Assembly: GCA_026770025.1 (NCBI GenBank) | Contig: JAMXDE010000014.1 | Location: 1,364,001 to 1,428,000, forward strand | Length of the DNA stretch: 64,000 nucleotides | Direction: 5' to 3' | From: Craspedostauros australis | Lineage: Eukaryota; Bacillariophyta; Bacillariophyceae; Mastogloiales; Achnanthaceae | In this document: positions 21,982 through 33,305 of the stretch, piece after piece | How positions within the stretch are numbered: the first letter of the stretch is position 1 | Layout: the number at the start of each line of letters is the position of its first letter | Program-made: the position numbers and the translations under genes | The notes under the pieces: model-generated | What the model saw: only the letters and a program-made list of their open reading frames with translations | Databases searched by the model: none | Told to the model about the DNA's origin: nothing

Positions 21982-24900
21982 ATGGAGGCAGAGGATGGTG
22001 CTCTTGGCGCCATGGCCGTCAACGGTGATGATCAACATCAGAACGAACATCAGAATGGACATCAGGAGGATCAACAGAATGAGCAGCAGGGTCACCTTCT
22101 GGTGACAAAAGAAGGAATTGAGGAAGATGACGCATCCAAAGCATTGGCACATGAGGACCAGACCATCGAGGAACTGCTGGGAGGGACAGCGAGCTTCGAC
22201 CATGAGATGGCACCCAACCAACCTTCACAGACGCCTGATGCATCTCAACCAAGTCGCGAAAACGAAAATGGACATAGACATGGGCATGGTCGTGAGGGAC
22301 AGCGTCAATCTGAGCATCATCCACATGAAGGGCTTCCGACACATGCCCAACGAGATGAAACGCATGAGATCATTGAGCTGTCTCCTCTGCCACCGAGCAA
22401 TGCAAATCGACCAAGGCTAGCGGACGCGACGAGACAGGCCACAGCAAGTGCGCCGAACGACGTGGATCGACATCACCGACAGGATCGACCGCACGACCAG
22501 CAGATGGATGAACAGCAGACGAATTACCACAGTCAGAATGGCATTGTCAATGACAACACCAACGGTGATGGTAGATGGAACATCAACGAGCATGGCGCAA
22601 ACCATGCGCTCAGCCCGATCGACCTACGGACACCCTCCCCAAAAGTAAAAGCAAAGGCACCAAACGGTCAAGCTTCGAACAACCGCGAGGTATTGCTCGT
22701 TGGCGATGATGACGAGGATAACGAAAATATTGGCAACACAGCCAATGCAAGTGGCATGAGCAACAGCGACAGCCCGATGGTTATTCACACGCAAAAACGA
22801 CCAAGACTGGAAGCGGCACAGCCGCCGGCGAATTCACACACCGGATACGAGTACAACGGTTCAGTCAAGTCGAATGGGCACAGCCAGCGCGCTCAGAATG
22901 GACATCATCCATATGGCAGGCAGTACGACGGTGGACAAGCACCGAATTACCGGTCGTCACAAGTCGCCAACCCCAGGCTGCAGATTAGGCCGAATCAGAA
23001 ACCGGGGAAACCGATTGCGCACCCTTCCACTCGTAATCTGGTATACAGTCCAAACCAGGTGTCTGCTGTTGCTTCTGTTGCTTCTGCCTCTGGTTCTGCT
23101 TTTGGCAATACGCAACGTGGCCAAACTACAACATACTGCAGAAACAGCAATCCGATCTATTTCGACCTTCCGCCCTCCTTTGTTCCTCGCTGGCGGGATG
23201 CCGTGCCGCGGACTCCTATCCAGGCCCAACAGCAGACGCACCAACAGATACGGTACTTCAAGCTTTCGTTGCTCAGTCTCTCCGAGTTCACGATCTCCGG
23301 CGTTGAATCCAACTACGATGGTCAGGTCTCGTCAACAGAGGGGTTGGGATCGACGATTCGAAAGTTGTCAAAACCGTACGGCAAGGCCGTGTACGACCGC
23401 GAAGCGGAATCGGGCGTTGACGAAGGTCGTTGGAGGATCCCACTCGAGGCGTACAATGAATTCTTCGCCTACCTTGTTCAAGATCCACAAATCCGAGTCA
23501 CGGGCATTCCAAGGCAGCAGCTCAATATCGCATCGCTGGGGAAGGCAGAGCGTTCGAAAGCCTACCCATCAGCCAAGCAGCTCGTGCGCAATGGAGTCCC
23601 TCCGCGTTTGGCAACGACGCTTTCACCGTTCCAGCGCGGCGGAGTCGAATTCGTCATGAAGAAGAGCGGCAGAGCTCTCATTGCAGACGACATGGGACTC
23701 GGCAAAACGATCCAAGCCATTGCCTCCATCTCCATGTACCACAAGGAATGGCCTGTTCTTGTCCTCACCCCAAGCAGCGCACGGTATCATTGGGAGAACG
23801 AATTTCAGCAGTGGCTTGGGCCTGGCCGGGCCGATGCCGCCAGGTCCACTCCCGATTCCCTTCGCGATGATGGGGATGACATGGACGATGACATGTCAAA
23901 CGTCGACAAGTCGAAATGCATGGAACCGATCAGAAATGATCAGATACACGTGCTGACAGCATCAAAGGAGAAGATCTTTCCCAAGTCCACCACGAAGGTG
24001 GTCGTTTGCTCGTATGGATTGGCACCGGCACTCGTCGATCAAGGCAAGATCATTCCGGGCCTATTCAGATGCGCAATCGTTGACGAGAGTCACATGCTCA
24101 AGAATATTTCAACGAGGAGAACGTCGCTGCTTGTCCCGGTGCTCCGCGCAACCCAACGATGCCTGCTGCTCTCTGGCACCCCGGCCTTCGCAAGACCATC
24201 GGAACTGTGGCCGCAGCTGACGATTCTAGGCACGGAGAAGGACGGGTTGTGGGAAAATAAGGAACAGTTCTACCAGAATTACGTCAAGAACGTCACGTCC
24301 GAACGTAGGGCAGAATTGCACACCTTGCTCACCGGGACTGTCATGATCCGGCGCCTGAAGAGCGACATCCTCAAGACGTTGCCAGCCAAATTTCGCGAGA
24401 AGGCCATGCTGGACGTTTTGACGGATGAAACGCGTGAGGAGATGCATAGGCTCATGATCAAGCTGCGGCAGGGCAAGGGCGTGCTGGGACAGTTGGCCCA
24501 GAAGCACACGGCGCTGGGGAATGAAAATGAAGGTGACGCGGGCACGGCCGCAGAGACGGGAAAGCCAGCAGGTGTGATGGACAGCACGCAGTTGGCGCTG
24601 GATCGTGAATATGAAAGGCGATTTGCGGAGGGAGTGGAACGAATCAAATACACGGTTGGGACAAGTCAAACTATGATGAGCGATGCCGAGCAAAGGTTAT
24701 TTGTCGAGCAGGCAACCCAGGATCTACGTCGCACCTTGGACGTACAAAAGAAGGAAGAATTGCACTCCATACACAGCAACGTTAACCAAGATGGCGACGG
24801 GGAGAGTCGGGTCGGTACGCTGAACAAGATGTATGGGCTCACAGCGAGATGCAAGATACCCACCATCGTGAAGCTGGTGGAGAAATGGCTGTCGGATCCG

Positions 24901-26528
24901 GCGAAGGGCAAGCTCTGCATCTTCGCTCATCATTTGTTCGTATTGGATGAAATCATGGAACAGGTTGGGCTTTCGAACAGCTACAAGAGCAAGAAGAAAT
25001 ACATCCGCATCGATGGTTCCACAGCTCCGAAGGAACGCCAGGCCCAAATCAAAGCGTTCCAAGAAGATCCCACAATCCGAATTGCCGTCCTTGGCATCAC
25101 AGCCGCGGGAGTTGCCGTCACGCTGACAGCATCCTCTACCGTGTGGTTTGCAGAGCTCTTCTGGACAACGGCTCTGATGATTCAAGCCGAAGGTACGTGA
25201 TCTCCCCCGTTTTGTCGCGTGAAATTCACCCTTGCCCGTGCTTGCAATCGATCGGTTTATCATCAAACTGGAAGTAGCATTGTGCATAGTAGTACTCGCA
25301 GAGTTCTACTATGCACGCACATATGAACGTTCCGTGGCAATAAGATGCAGCGCACACGACGATCAACTCATCCCAAACTTATTTGTCATCCTCTCAAATT
25401 GTGCAACATGCACAACACGGCACAATATGACACAACAACAATGAACACTCCACTCCAGACCGGTGCCATCGTATTGGGCAAAGCACGCGCGTTCAATGTG
25501 TCTACTTCGTCGCAGAGGGGACGCTGGACGAGTTACTGTGGGCATTGCTGGAAAAGAAGTTCATGGATCTCGGCGAGTTCGTCGAAGGCAAGGAGAAGCA
25601 GAAGCTTGTCGTCCACAAGCAATACCCGACATTGCAGAAGTTCATGTCCATCTTCCGAACATCGGCAGACTTTGACATGGGCGACGAAGATGGAAATGAT
25701 GGCGACATGTCGGCAGTGAATGCCAAACCTGCGGCCCAAAAGGACGATTTGAACATGCTTGGCATTTTGGATTTCGAGAAAGATCTCGAACAGCTCGCAC
25801 AAGTGGAACTCGGCGAGATCGGCAATGGTGACGACTCCAACGAAGCGATGCCGCAGGCAGCCATGAATGGAGATGAAGGGTTACTACCATCCACTGACTT
25901 GCCACTAGACTCCCCGTCAGCAGAAGCAGCCGCAGTTGGAGCTACCGAAAATGACGCCATCGAACTGTCCGATGATGAAGACGATGATGTTGAAGTGACT
26001 GATGCCAACGGTGAATCAGGTAAACCCGCAGCGAATGCGGGGGCTGCGTTGATTACGCACGATGGGAAGTTCAATTACACAGCAAAACTCCCCAACAGCC
26101 GTTTATACACGGTCAAGTTTTACGGGCCAAGGTTTGGCATCGAGCTTGAATTATTCCATGGCCGTCTCGTTGTCATCAACAGGCAAGGATTGGATCCGAC
26201 GGCATTGAAACCCACCAGAGGCGACATCGTTGTCATGATCAACGGCATCACTGTGCCGCTAACCAACAGCATGCAGGAGGCTTCGCAGTGCATGACCCGC
26301 TTCTTGAACCAAGGCACGGTCTCCTTGACATTCATTGACTGCCCGGACTTTGCAACACACTACGCACAAGTGATGCAAACAAAACTTTCAGAGATGCATG
26401 CAAATCGAGGAAATGGCAATCGGCGCATCGCAGCAACGATACTGCCACCAGCAAGCAGCGCTGCTGGTGCTCCTGCGTCACGAGGCCAACAGGACGTAAT
26501 CGAAATCCTCGACGATGATGACGACTGA
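21982..26528 (+). CDS. SMARCAL1: SMARCAL1-like SNF2 annealing helicase with C-terminal PDZ-like domain
   Basis: Exons 21982-25192 and 25459-26528 (1426 aa), intron GT-AG. The first 400 residues are low complexity, rich in His, Gln and Asn. A HARP domain (about 424-510) contains KPYGKAVYDRE and GRWRIPLEAYNEF. SNF2 motifs follow: I ADDMGLGKT (568), II DESHML (700), III LLLSGTP, and VI, which the splice restores as QAEDRCHRIGQ, then VYFVAEGTLDELLW. SMARCAL1 uses ATP to anneal RPA-coated single strands and remodel stalled forks. Residues about 1285-1365 (KFYGPRFGIELELFHGRLVV, then GDIVVMINGITV) look like a PDZ domain, unusual here. HARP separates it from ZRANB3. The first in-frame ATG is used. 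Confidence 0.88.
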
Positions 26529-26796
26529 TTCCCCTCAAGCGAAGATTTGGGGCATGCGTTGCCCTTACCATTTGGAATGCTGTGGATGCGCACATGATGG
26601 CAACGCTCGCAAAAGTCCTGGGTATTCATTCATCAATCTGAATCGACAGCCATACGATCTCAAGTCCGCAACAATAGTTTCTCCATGCATTCTTTTTATC
26701 CGCGACCGTTTCGGGTCAATCTGTGTTCCCTTTCTCTAGCAAGTCAGGCACACAGTGCGTATCCATTCATACGGTGGTACACAAGCCGGGATGCAA

Positions 26797-26830
<34 letters not shown>

Positions 26831-26988
26831 CAAGACGGTAGCAAAGGTAGGTGCATTAAAGTGCGCTGCAATCAGGAGCTGAGCACTCTGTACTACGAAA
26901 ATGAGAAGAGTTGCTGAGAAACACTTGCATACAACACCACACAATAAGTACCCGTCAGTGCATTAGAGTAGAGCAGTCCGGTGTTTCT
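26529..26988. other. Convergent intergenic region (SMARCAL1-like and ASL 3' ends)
   Basis: No gene is supported. A weak inverted repeat with CCCC and GGGG arms starts about 4 bases after the stop at 26528. A GA microsatellite lies at 26796-26828. Confidence 0.6.
26796..26828. repeat. GA microsatellite
   Basis: An AG/GA run of about 13-15 repeats, with one interruption near the end. Confidence 0.9.
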
Positions 26989-28994
26989 CTACTTGTCAAA
27001 TTGTTTGCAGAAGGCAATCATTTCATCAACCTGCCTTTGCACCGCCGACTTGGCCGTTCCGCCGATGGATTGCTTCCTCTCCACGCTGACCTCGTAATCC
27101 CAAACATTCTTGACGTCTGCCTCGAATCTGGCATCGATCTTTTGTAGTTGTTCGAGTGTCAGCGTATCAATGCTGACCTTCTGCTCCTCGGCCAAACGGA
27201 CGCAAGCGCCGCTGTGAATTGTGAATGTATGATGCGCGGTGCGAGGTGTGTCATTGGGTTGGGTTGGGTCGAGTTGGATAGAATATGGTGTGAGGGTGTT
27301 GCGAGCGATGATGTGATTGACTGTGAGTTTGAGTTTGAGTGAAATACGAGGACATGGCATGGTGTGTGGAACGCATTCAGGAACGATGCTGCACATTTGT
27401 GCGGGTCGTGTTGCTTTCATGTATTTCGAGTGATATACTTTTTGCCTCAGGACAGTTGTGTATCTGTAGAGTAGCAGCAATTTGATGGAGTAGAAGAAGA
27501 GGAGCACGTACCTGATGTGATGGGTTTCTCGGAATGGCACTCCCTTGCGAACCAAGTAATCGGCCAGATCTGTGGCGAGCATTTCCGGACTCAGCGCCTT
27601 GAGGAGCATTTCAGGATTCGGTCTCATGGTGACGATGACACCAGTGGCGATGGCAAGGCAATCTTTGACGGTGTCAACGGAATCAAATAACAGCACCTTG
27701 TCCTCCTGCAGATCTTTGTTGTAGGCACGTGGCAGACCTTTGAGAGTTGCGGTGAGTCCAACCGCCCTTCCGAGGGCCACGCCCGCTTTGCCGCGCAGCA
27801 ATTCCAGGGCGTCCGGGTTCTTCTTTTGCGGCATGAGGGATGAACCCGTGGCGTAGGCGTCGTCGATATCGATGCCCTTGAGAAGGTTGTTGATGATGAC
27901 ATCTTCCGCAAACTGACTGAGATGGGTGCACATGAGGGCATGCCACATCAAGAATTCGACGACGAAATCACGGTCGCAGACAGAATCCAGCGAGTTGGGG
28001 GTGACCCCGTCGAAGCCCAGCTCCTTCGCGAGGAATTCTCTATCGACTCCGAATGCATTGCCTGCCAAGGCCCCTGATCCGAGAGGACACTGGTTGACGC
28101 GGGGGATGAGCTCCTGCAATCGCTGAGCGTCGCGCATGAGCGGCGACAAGTGGCTGAGCATCCAATGCGAGAAGCGGATTGGCTGCGCTGGCTGAAGGTG
28201 GGTGTATCCGGCCATGAGCACGTTGATGTGCTTCTGCGAAAACTCGGCACCGGCGTGAAGAAGGACGGCCATGTCCTTGAGGATGTCTCGCTCTGCCTCG
28301 ACGAGCCAGAGACGCGTGTCGGTGGCGACCTGGTCGTTTCTGGATCTGCCAGTGTGGAGCTTGCCGCCGACGGCGCCGATGATCTCCGTCAATCGGCGTT
28401 CGTTGGCCGTGTGAATGTCTTCGTCGCCTGGTTTGAGCTCGAACGTTCCTTTGGCCCATTCCTCATGGACCTTGTCGAGACCGGAGATCAGCTGGTCCAC
28501 CTCCTCCTGCGTGATGATGCCGGTCTTGCCGATGGCCTTGGCGTAGGCGACGGATCCACGGATATCCTGCGCCCACATGCGCTTGTCGAAGCTGATGCTT
28601 TCGTTGAACTTCTCCATGATGGGATCGGTGCCGCCCTTGAAGCGGCCACCGGCACCGAAGAGCCCGCCGCGCGCTCCGGTGGCTGCGTTAGCGCCGCAAC
28701 GAGGCGATCACAACCATTCAACGGAGCAACAAGGAATGAATGAATGAAGGAATAAATGAAGGAAGAAGTTGGTGTGGATGAGATGACAGAGAAAGACAAG
28801 ATTGCCATCTCCGAACCACGAGACTTCGAGGCTAGGCTGCCTGTTTTCGGGGTCCTCGTGCAATGGTTCCCAACGCTGCGGTGAATCCGAGACATCCAAG
28901 ATCACGACCATGTGATGAGACTTTCATGAACAACATCATCGCAATCCATCAATCCATCAATCCATCACTCACGTTGTTGCTCGTTGGAGGCCAT
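26989..28994 (-). CDS. ASL: Argininosuccinate lyase
   Basis: Exons on the minus strand: 28994-28973, 28682-27512, 27211-26989 (471 aa). The splices give MASNEQQPTGARGGLFGAGG at the start and FRETHHISGACVRLAEEQ at the second junction, both standard for this enzyme. Motifs: HTGRSRNDQVATD, AGYTHLQPAQP, and the superfamily signature GSSLMPQKKNPD near 291 (mobile catalytic loop). It splits argininosuccinate into arginine and fumarate in arginine synthesis and the urea cycle. The length matches the 460-470 aa norm. I see no transit peptide, so it is probably cytosolic. The first coding exon is only 22 bases. Intron 1 contains AATCCATC tandem repeats. Confidence 0.96.
28941..28967. repeat. Short tandem repeat AATCCATC in ASL intron 1
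   Basis: About three to four tandem copies immediately inside the donor of ASL intron 1. Confidence 0.8.
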
Positions 28995-29453
28995 TGTCGT
29001 TCCGAGTGTTGCTGTTGCGAATGAGAGTGTGATGTGTGATGTGTGATGTGTGAAACGCTTGACGCAGTGGCTTGGTTGGGATGATGGTTGCTGTCTCTCT
29101 GTGGCTTCCGAAGCAGCAGAAAAAAGATTGTGGCCGGATCTCCTCCCACCAGCGTGTTTTGATGTGATGGCTTTTGGATGTGTTGGTGATGGCTCGGTTG
29201 CGTGTTCTGGAGATGGGGAAGCGGGCAGACGGACAGATGTGGCTGAGAAACATCAATCATCTCTAGATTGATATGCGTAGACTGTACACAATACAGGGCG
29301 TGGCGCGTAACAACACTGACATCAGTTTTGCCACCAGTGCGTAAGCGTCAAATGATCAGGATGAGGCAAAGTACTGATCTATTCCGACAAGGTCATAGCC
29401 GTGCTTCTACTTCTACTCCTACTCGCACGCCCAACTGCGATGCCTGTGTGCTT
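28995..29453. other. Intergenic: ASL promoter and ankyrin gene 3' flank
   Basis: No gene is supported. GATGTGTG repeats lie at 29036-29052, in the ASL leader. A palindrome around CTCTAGAT lies near 29255. Confidence 0.55.
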
Positions 29454-31928
29454 TCACAAATGGGTGAGGTACGCCATGATGTTGCGATAGTTGTTCTGGA
29501 TGGCAACGTCCATCACGGTTTCTCCTGCATTGTTGGCGAGATCCAAATCAAGTTCAACTTGTTCGGATCCCACCAGCATCTGTAACGCATCGAAGTTGCC
29601 CTTGCGGCAGGCCTCGTGCAAGGCCGTGTCGCCGTCATCATTCGGGAGGTTGGCCTGTGCACCTTCCGATGCAATGAGGTCTCGGACGGCGTGTGCATCG
29701 CCAAGGGCGCAGGCGCAGTGCAGAGGCGTGTTGCCGTTGCGGTCCTGGACATCCACGACACGCATCGCCATGCGCATAAGGCGATCGATCGGGTCTCCCT
29801 TGGAGGCATGCCCGACGTTGTGCAGGTTCATGCTCGGTACGACAGCAGTTTGAATGTAGTCGTGGAGGTTTGAGAGCTTCATTGCGTCGTTGGTCTGGAA
29901 TGTGAAACCGTTGGCGCATGCCAGATGAAGTGCAGTGCGGCCATCATCGTTCTGGATACCGACTTGCAGCCTTTCCTGATGAGAATCGATCAGATGGGAG
30001 ACCAGGTTCCTTTGGTTCTTGGCGCATGCATCATGCAGGGGAGTGTTGCCCTGCTTGTTTTGCACATTGAGGTTGATGGTGCCGGGATGGGACTGCAACA
30101 AGTACCCAGCGATGTCTCCGTGCCGATTCCAGCAGGCCAGATGCAGCGGCGTGTCGCCGTTGGCATTCTGGATGTTGACATCCGCGGCATGGATGCGATC
30201 GTATCTCAGCAAGTGCATGACGGAACGCTGATGTCCAGATTGGCATGCCAGATGCAGCGGCGTGTTGCCATGCTTGTTCTGCAGGTTCATCTTGATGTTG
30301 GTGAGGTTCGATTCGATCAGGTATTGGATCACATCCGCGTGTCCGTTCCAACAGGCGTAATGGAATGCTGTGTCGCCATTCGAATTCTCCGTGTTGATGT
30401 TCGTCTCGATGTGATCGCATTGCATCAGGTACTCGACGACGTCCTTGTGCCCATGCCAACACGCAGCATGGAGGAGAGTGTTGCCAAACTCATTGCGCCA
30501 CACGTTCGTGCCCTTGCTGGCACGGATTTGGCTGCGATCTGATTCCACCAAGGATCGAATGATGTCCTTTCGCCCCTTTGCGCAGGCGTAGTGGAGCGGT
30601 GTTGCTCCGCCATTGTTCTTTGCAATCAAGCTGGCGTTGAAGTGCCTTGAGCGCATCAGTTCTTCCACCATGGCCTTGCTGCTTCGGTGGCAGGCAAGAT
30701 GCAGTGCTGTGTCACCTTTCTCATCTCGTGCGTGGATGTCGACGCTGGTTTGGCCGGAAGTCGTCAAGTGGCGGACTACCTGCATGCGCTCGTTCAGCAC
30801 CGCCACCGCCAATGGGCTGGTGCCACCATCGGTTTTTATGTTAGCGTCGATTCTGGCTTCGTCGCATCGGATCAGGAACTTGACGACGTCCAAACGACCC
30901 CATCTGCAAGCCGCCAGGAAGGCCGTGTCGCCCTGGTTGTTCTGGACGTTGACATCGAGGTCGGATCTGCCTGCCTTGACCATGCATTCGACAACCGGAG
31001 TGTGTCCGCCGCAGCAGGCATAATGGAACGGCGTGTAGCCGTACTCATTCTTTGCGTTGAGGTCCATCAGGTTACGAGCATCGAATCGACCTGATTGGAT
31101 CAAGTACGCGACTACGTTCCAGCGACCATTCCTGCAGGCCAGATGCAGCGGTGTGTCACCATGACGGTTTCGAGCGTTGATGTCAACGTCGACGTGAAAG
31201 GATTCGACCAGGTACTGTACTACGTTGCGGTGGCCGTGACAGCAGGCATTGTGGAACGGAGTGTGCCCGCGGTGATCCCGCGCATTGGCATCGGTGTGTA
31301 CCCGGTTGGACTCCACCAGGCACCGCACCAGGTCATTTTGGCCGTGCTCGCAGGCAAGATGGAAGGCCGTTTCGCCGCTGGCATTGCGCGCCTCGACGTC
31401 GATGCTGGCTTTGTCGGATTCAAGGAGGTACCGAACGACGGGCGTGTGGCCATTCTGGCATGCTCTGTGCAATGCCGTGCCTCCGTACTTGTTCTGCGCA
31501 CCGAAGTCGATGCGATCATGCGCCGATTCAATCAGACACTTGACCACATCGATGTGCCCTTTGTCGCATGCGAGCAGCAGCGGAGTCTCGCGAAAGTCGT
31601 TTCGGCTGTTGACGTCCACCGCGATTCGATTGGAGTTGATGAGGTACTCCACAACGTCGGCATGGCCACGAGACGATGGCCGATGGAGACATGAGTCGCC
31701 GTACTTGCCGCGGATGTTGACATCGATCTCGGCGTAGTAGAACTCCACCAAGTACGCAACGACTGGCTTGTGCGCATTCTCGCAGGCTACGTGCAATAGC
31801 TCGGCAATGCGCTTCTTCCGATCATCTGCGTCAACGCCGAACAGACAGTACACCAGGAGAAGTCGGACGTTCCACAGGTTGCCTGTTTGGCAGGCTCTGT
31901 AGAGCGGCAAGTCGTTCAGGATCGCCAT
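29454..31928 (-). CDS. Ankyrin repeat protein, about 22 repeats
   Basis: 824 aa, almost wholly ankyrin repeats. I count 22 starts of the form (G/N)-x-T-(P/A)-(L/F)-H-x-AC, for example GDTPLHLACRNGR, GYTPFHYACCGGH, GNTPLHLACQSGH. The units are a few residues longer than the 33-residue norm because a D-x-N-x-(Q/R)-N loop follows each second helix. One repeat near residues 672-725 is broken by an insertion with AMKLSNLHDYIQ. No other domain, signal or membrane segment is seen. Ankyrin stacks bind partner proteins; the partner is unknown. Upstream on the minus strand, a GTGAGT donor (exon end 32225) and a CCGCAG acceptor (exon start 31930) could define a 5' UTR intron. Splicing it would leave an in-frame ATG at 32387, extending the protein. 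Confidence 0.88.
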   Translation of the reverse strand: MAILNDLPLYRACQTGNLWNVRLLLVYCLFGVDADDRKKRIAELLHVACENAHKPVVAYLVEFYYAEIDVNIRGKYGDSCLHRPSSRGHADVVEYLINSNRIAVDVNSRNDFRETPLLLACDKGHIDVVKCLIESAHDRIDFGAQNKYGGTALHRACQNGHTPVVRYLLESDKASIDVEARNASGETAFHLACEHGQNDLVRCLVESNRVHTDANARDHRGHTPFHNACCHGHRNVVQYLVESFHVDVDINARNRHGDTPLHLACRNGRWNVVAYLIQSGRFDARNLMDLNAKNEYGYTPFHYACCGGHTPVVECMVKAGRSDLDVNVQNNQGDTAFLAACRWGRLDVVKFLIRCDEARIDANIKTDGGTSPLAVAVLNERMQVVRHLTTSGQTSVDIHARDEKGDTALHLACHRSSKAMVEELMRSRHFNASLIAKNNGGATPLHYACAKGRKDIIRSLVESDRSQIRASKGTNVWRNEFGNTLLHAACWHGHKDVVEYLMQCDHIETNINTENSNGDTAFHYACWNGHADVIQYLIESNLTNIKMNLQNKHGNTPLHLACQSGHQRSVMHLLRYDRIHAADVNIQNANGDTPLHLACWNRHGDIAGYLLQSHPGTINLNVQNKQGNTPLHDACAKNQRNLVSHLIDSHQERLQVGIQNDDGRTALHLACANGFTFQTNDAMKLSNLHDYIQTAVVPSMNLHNVGHASKGDPIDRLMRMAMRVVDVQDRNGNTPLHCACALGDAHAVRDLIASEGAQANLPNDDGDTALHEACRKGNFDALQMLVGSEQVELDLDLANNAGETVMDVAIQNNYRNIMAYLTHL

Positions 31929-33305
31929 TGCTGCGGTAATCTAGCGAGAGAGAGATTGTGACCGTGACCGTGACTGTGACTGTATGAGAAGTAATTGTGC
32001 AGGTGCGTTCGAAGAACAAGAAGAATTTGAAGAAGAGGGCAGCGCAGTGCGACGAGAAAGGAGAGAGGCAGATGAATGAGTGAATGGACGAAGATGGAGA
32101 AAGGCAGATGGCCAACCGATGCAAGGAAGGGCTGATCTCGATTGCGATCTGTTTCTCGTTGGAGATGGTGGCAATGTTGACAATGATGACGATGCTGTCA
32201 TCTTATCGACCATGAAGAACTCACCTTGGGACGACCGCGCAGGAAAGAGTACCACGAGATCGGTCGCAATGAGAAGTGGAGTGTGGAGTGCGGAGATAGA
32301 GAAACAGTGATCCGATTGCCGATGGTTTCTTCCCAGCGAAGTGGGGGCAGAGCGGTGGTCTGCAGAGTTGAGCGAGTGATGCCGCATCAGCACGCAATGC
32401 GATTGCCGCCATTGTATGGTGCCATGCTATTGTACCGTAAAGTAGGATCAACGCATCGTTGAGCGTGAATCACGATGCAGCGGCGGCGGCGACGACGACG
32501 ATGGCGATTGTGCGTTGCGTTTTCCACGGACTATGGGAGAGTTGCGCATGCGGTGCCCAAACCCCAAAAATCATCCTGTTCGTGTGATTGGATCCTCATG
32601 GTGGAGTCGCTCTCTCCCGCTCTCGCTCTCTGTGTTTGGCATGACAGCGCATGGCATGGCATGATCTGGCCGGGTTTGTCCCTTGAGAGTCTGACCCTGT
32701 GGCCAAGAGAGACAGGTGGAGGGACGGCTTGGACCAGCCGAAAACAATACTCTTCCTCCCTTTCCGTTCACTCGTCTTCCCCCTTGGCCACATCCCATGG
32801 GAGTACTTGTTGGTTGGAGACCATTGTGCCCAAGGTGCTGCGCGTGAAGCACCCTGGCGGGTTGTTCTCTGTGCATTTATGGCGCGCTTGCAGACACGAA
32901 ACCAACAGCCACCAACACAGCGAACACGGATCTTCTGGAAGATTACGAAATCGCAAAGCGAAAACGGCACTGCAAACGCACAACACAGATTTTTCAGGTA
33001 CAGCCTGATCGCCGGGCAGACGTCGAGACCCACTCCCCAAAACTCGCATCCAACCAACCACAGAACCGCGACAACTTTCTTGTTTCTCCAACCCCTCTCG
33101 TGGTCGCGTGTGGCGCCGACCAACCAATCTGCACCGCGCACGTCATCAACATTGATGCCATCGTTGTCATCGTTGTCATCGTTGTCATCGTTGTCATCGT
33201 TGTCATCGTTACCATTGTTGTCATTGATACCGTTGATGCCATCACCGTCGTGAGGACCACCATCATTTTTTGACGATCGTCATCGCTCACAAACAACTCG
33301 CTGGA
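31929..33305. other. Divergent intergenic region (ankyrin gene and N6AMT1 promoters)
   Basis: No gene is supported beyond a possible 5' UTR exon of the ankyrin gene ending at 32225. ORFs on both strands overlap each other and have low-complexity products. A 9-bp minisatellite is at 33163-33207. Confidence 0.5.
33163..33207. repeat. Minisatellite, 9-bp unit GTTGTCATC, 5 copies
   Basis: Five perfect units, about 100 bases upstream of the N6AMT1 start codon. Confidence 0.92.

Noticed and set aside
32475-33253. Overlapping plus and minus ORFs of 177-184 aa between the ankyrin gene and N6AMT1
   Set aside because: Low-complexity products, no family, and overlapping frames on both strands; likely promoter and UTR.
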